In this document: one piece after another, positions 62,377 through 64,000 of the stretch
Layout of the letters: the number at the start of each line of letters is the position of its first letter
How positions within the stretch are numbered: the stretch's first letter is position 1
NCBI GenBank assembly: GCA_965208275.1
Contig: OZ242331.1
Location: 4,898,001 to 4,962,000, forward strand
Direction of reading: 5' to 3'
DNA: 64,000 nt
Origin: Bin5 sp022827195
GTDB taxonomy: Bacteria > Chloroflexota > Anaerolineae > Caldilineales > Caldilineaceae
The notes under the pieces: generated by a model
Told to the model about the DNA's origin: nothing
Database searches by the model: none
The model's input: only the letters and a program-made list of their open reading frames with translations
Translations under genes and position numbers: made by a program

Positions 62377-63174
62377 TCACCCCAGCCACCGTTTCCGCCG
62401 CTTGTAATGCTTCACGTCGCGATAGCTCTTGCGCTCGCCGACCTGCGTCAGGCCGAGGTAGAACTCCTTGATGTCGGCGTTCTCTGCCAGTTGCTCCGCC
62501 GGGCCGTCGAGAACAACGCGGCCCGTCTCCATCACATAGGCATGGCTCGCGGCGCGCAGCGCAACGTTGGCGTTCTGCTCGACCAGCAGCATCGACACGC
62601 CCGATTCGGCGTTGATGCGGCCGATGACCTCGAAGATCGACTGCACCAGCAGCGGCGCCAGCCCCAGGCTCGGCTCGTCCAGCAGCATCAGCTTCGGTTT
62701 CGCCATCAGCGCCCGCCCAATGACGACCATCTGCTGCTCCCCGCCGGACAGATATCCTGCCGTGCGGCGGCGAAACTCGGTCAGACGCGGAAAGTAGCCG
62801 TAGACCTCCTCCAGGTCCTGCCGCAGCCCCGCCTCGCTCGTGCGGCGGAAGATCGCCCCCGTGCGCAGATTCTCCTCGACCGTCAGGTGCTCGAACAGCC
62901 GCCGGCCCTCCAGCAGCTGCACGATACCCATCTGCACGATCTCGTCCGGCCTCCGGTTGTCGATGCGCTCGCCGTCCCACTCGATGCTGCCGCGCGTCAC
63001 CGCGCCCTGCTGCGCCCGCAGCAGGCCGGAGATCGCCTTCAGCGTCGTCGACTTGCCTGCCCCGTTCGCGCCCAGCAGCGAGACGATCCGTCCTTCCGGC
63101 ACGGCCAGCGAGACGCCTCGCAGCACGAGGATCACATCGCTGTAGACGACTTCAATGTTGTTGATCTGCAGCAT
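62377..63174 (-). CDS. livF: Branched-chain amino acid ABC transporter ATPase LivF
   Basis: This is a 265-residue ATP-binding protein: Walker A GANGAGKST (35-43), signature YLSGGEQQM (141-149), Walker B KLMLLDEPS (161-169), and the LivF-type start LQINNIEVVYSDVILVLRGV. It powers uptake of branched-chain amino acids or amides together with LivG, LivH and LivM. Those genes are not in the window. The binding-protein gene lies upstream on the same strand, 60 bases away. Confidence 0.93.
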   Translation of the reverse strand: MLQINNIEVVYSDVILVLRGVSLAVPEGRIVSLLGANGAGKSTTLKAISGLLRAQQGAVTRGSIEWDGERIDNRRPDEIVQMGIVQLLEGRRLFEHLTVEENLRTGAIFRRTSEAGLRQDLEEVYGYFPRLTEFRRRTAGYLSGGEQQMVVIGRALMAKPKLMLLDEPSLGLAPLLVQSIFEVIGRINAESGVSMLLVEQNANVALRAASHAYVMETGRVVLDGPAEQLAENADIKEFYLGLTQVGERKSYRDVKHYKRRKRWLG

Positions 63175-63234
63175 GGATGCGGCAGCAGCCGGCGGTCGGC
63201 AGGACTGCGGAACACCGGCTGCCCGAAACCAACC

Positions 63235-64000
63235 TTATTCTGCGCTCGGCCTGGTATCCGGCAGAGCCATGAACTCCTGAACGACCACGAAGTCAACGCT
63301 GCCGTCAGCCATTATCTGCGCCTGGCGGATCTGCGCCAGGTTGGGCGCACGGTTGCTCCCTTCGACGTTCATCTCAAAGACGCCCGCCGAGCTGATCGTC
63401 CCCATCTCCTGCATCGCCCTCAGGAACTCGGCCCCGCTCAACCCGTCGAAGCCGGCATTGTTCAGGGCGACGGTTAAAATGTCGGCGAGACCGAACATGG
63501 CGCTGTACATGAGCAGGTAGGTGAAGGCCTTCTCCGAATCGGGATAGCCTTTCGATGTAAATGTCTCCAGCGCCCGCTGCACGCCCGGCGAATCGGTGTC
63601 GCTCCACCACAGGTAGGGGAAGACACCGTAGTAGCCGGCCGCGAGCGGCGCATTCTGGCCCAGAATGTTGAGTATGTCCCGATTCATGCCCCAGTTTACG
63701 CTGCCCACCACGACCTTGTCATAGAAGCCCATCGCGTGCAGCGTGCCGAGCACCTGGGTGACGCTGAACGAGATAGACTGCATGTAGATTACGTTGGCGC
63801 CGTTGACCAACAGGTTTTGCAGCTGCCCGGTCACGTCGGCCGACGGGTCGATAGCCTGCTGCTCCAGGGGCAGCACGGAGATGCCTAGCGATTCGGCGAA
63901 GGCCAGCGCTTCGGGCGTGGTCGCGCCCGCGCCGAACGCGTTCGCCCAGCCGATTACGCCGACCGTGATCGCATCCCCTGCACCTTCAGGTTTGATGTCC
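63235..64000 (-). CDS. Branched-chain amino acid-type ABC substrate-binding protein, 5' end outside the window
   Basis: These are the last 254 codons of a periplasmic-binding-fold type I protein of the LivK/Peripla_BP_6 family; the frame is still open at base 64000. VGVIGWANAFGAG, ALAFAESLGI, NLLVNGANVIYMQSIS and LLMYSAMFGLADIL fit the family, and the C-terminus ends with the usual short tail. It is followed by livF at 60 bases. The ligand may be an amino acid, amide or urea-like compound. Confidence 0.88.
   Translation of the reverse strand, partial: DIKPEGAGDAITVGVIGWANAFGAGATTPEALAFAESLGISVLPLEQQAIDPSADVTGQLQNLLVNGANVIYMQSISFSVTQVLGTLHAMGFYDKVVVGSVNWGMNRDILNILGQNAPLAAGYYGVFPYLWWSDTDSPGVQRALETFTSKGYPDSEKAFTYLLMYSAMFGLADILTVALNNAGFDGLSGAEFLRAMQEMGTISSAGVFEMNVEGSNRAPNLAQIRQAQIMADGSVDFVVVQEFMALPDTRPSAE

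Overview
The window is a GC-rich, densely packed bacterial chromosome segment. It contains no rRNA, tRNA, CRISPR array, insertion sequence or complete prophage that I can see. The gene mix suggests a member of the Chloroflexota, probably an Anaerolineae or Caldilineae relative. The pointers are a large family of GT39-type membrane glycosyltransferases, CUT1-type sugar ABC genes with no linked ATPase, a CehA-type metallohydrolase, a topoisomerase I with a helix-hairpin-helix insert, and many TTG/GTG starts. This assignment is inference, because no marker gene in the window settles it.

Bases 1-10.3 kb are mostly minus-strand metabolic genes: a truncated Gfo/Idh/MocA oxidoreductase, an octaheme hydroxylamine-oxidoreductase-family cytochrome with a polytopic membrane partner, a CehA/McbA-type metallohydrolase, an alpha/beta hydrolase, an NHL beta-propeller protein and a zinc alcohol/formaldehyde dehydrogenase. 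Bases 10.8-14.6 kb hold a VOC-fold protein, an aquaporin with a clear terminator, plsY, a bactofilin and a VanZ-like protein.

Bases 14.6-17.5 kb look like a decayed defence locus: a PIN-domain gene and an XRE-ImmA/IrrE regulator-protease sit downstream of a QueC-like pseudogene (QatC-like C-terminal half) broken by several in-frame stops. A CitE-like lyase and two unrecognised genes follow.

Bases 21.0-38.6 kb are the most striking part. Nine tandem paralogues of a GT39/PMT-type glycosyltransferase with a shared C-terminal beta-rich domain lie on the minus strand. Six are intact and three are decaying (one short remnant, one mosaic, one lacking its N-terminus). Some neighbours overlap by ATGA, and one intact copy has lost the Glu of the DE motif.

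Bases 38.7-41.3 kb encode glgC and a GlgD-like partner whose active site is systematically degraded; together they probably form a heteromeric ADP-glucose pyrophosphorylase. Then come SUI1, AIM24, a small protein with a duplicated HTH-like unit, a CapA-type phosphatase with an extra N-terminal domain, chrA, a PD-(D/E)XK-like gene with an in-frame TAG, and topA.

Bases 50.7-64 kb carry an FG-GAP/UnbV lipoprotein, DinB, a sugar ABC transporter (binding protein and two permeases, with a promoter framed by a direct repeat and an intercistronic hairpin), a methyltransferase-phosphoesterase pair, a threonine dehydratase-like enzyme, a luciferase-fold oxidoreductase, a Tat/lipobox Cache-domain protein, and the end of a branched-chain amino acid ABC transporter (livF and a truncated binding protein).

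Several near-consensus sigma-70-type promoters (TTGACN, 16-18 bp spacer, TATANT-like) can be read directly and help to fix start codons.
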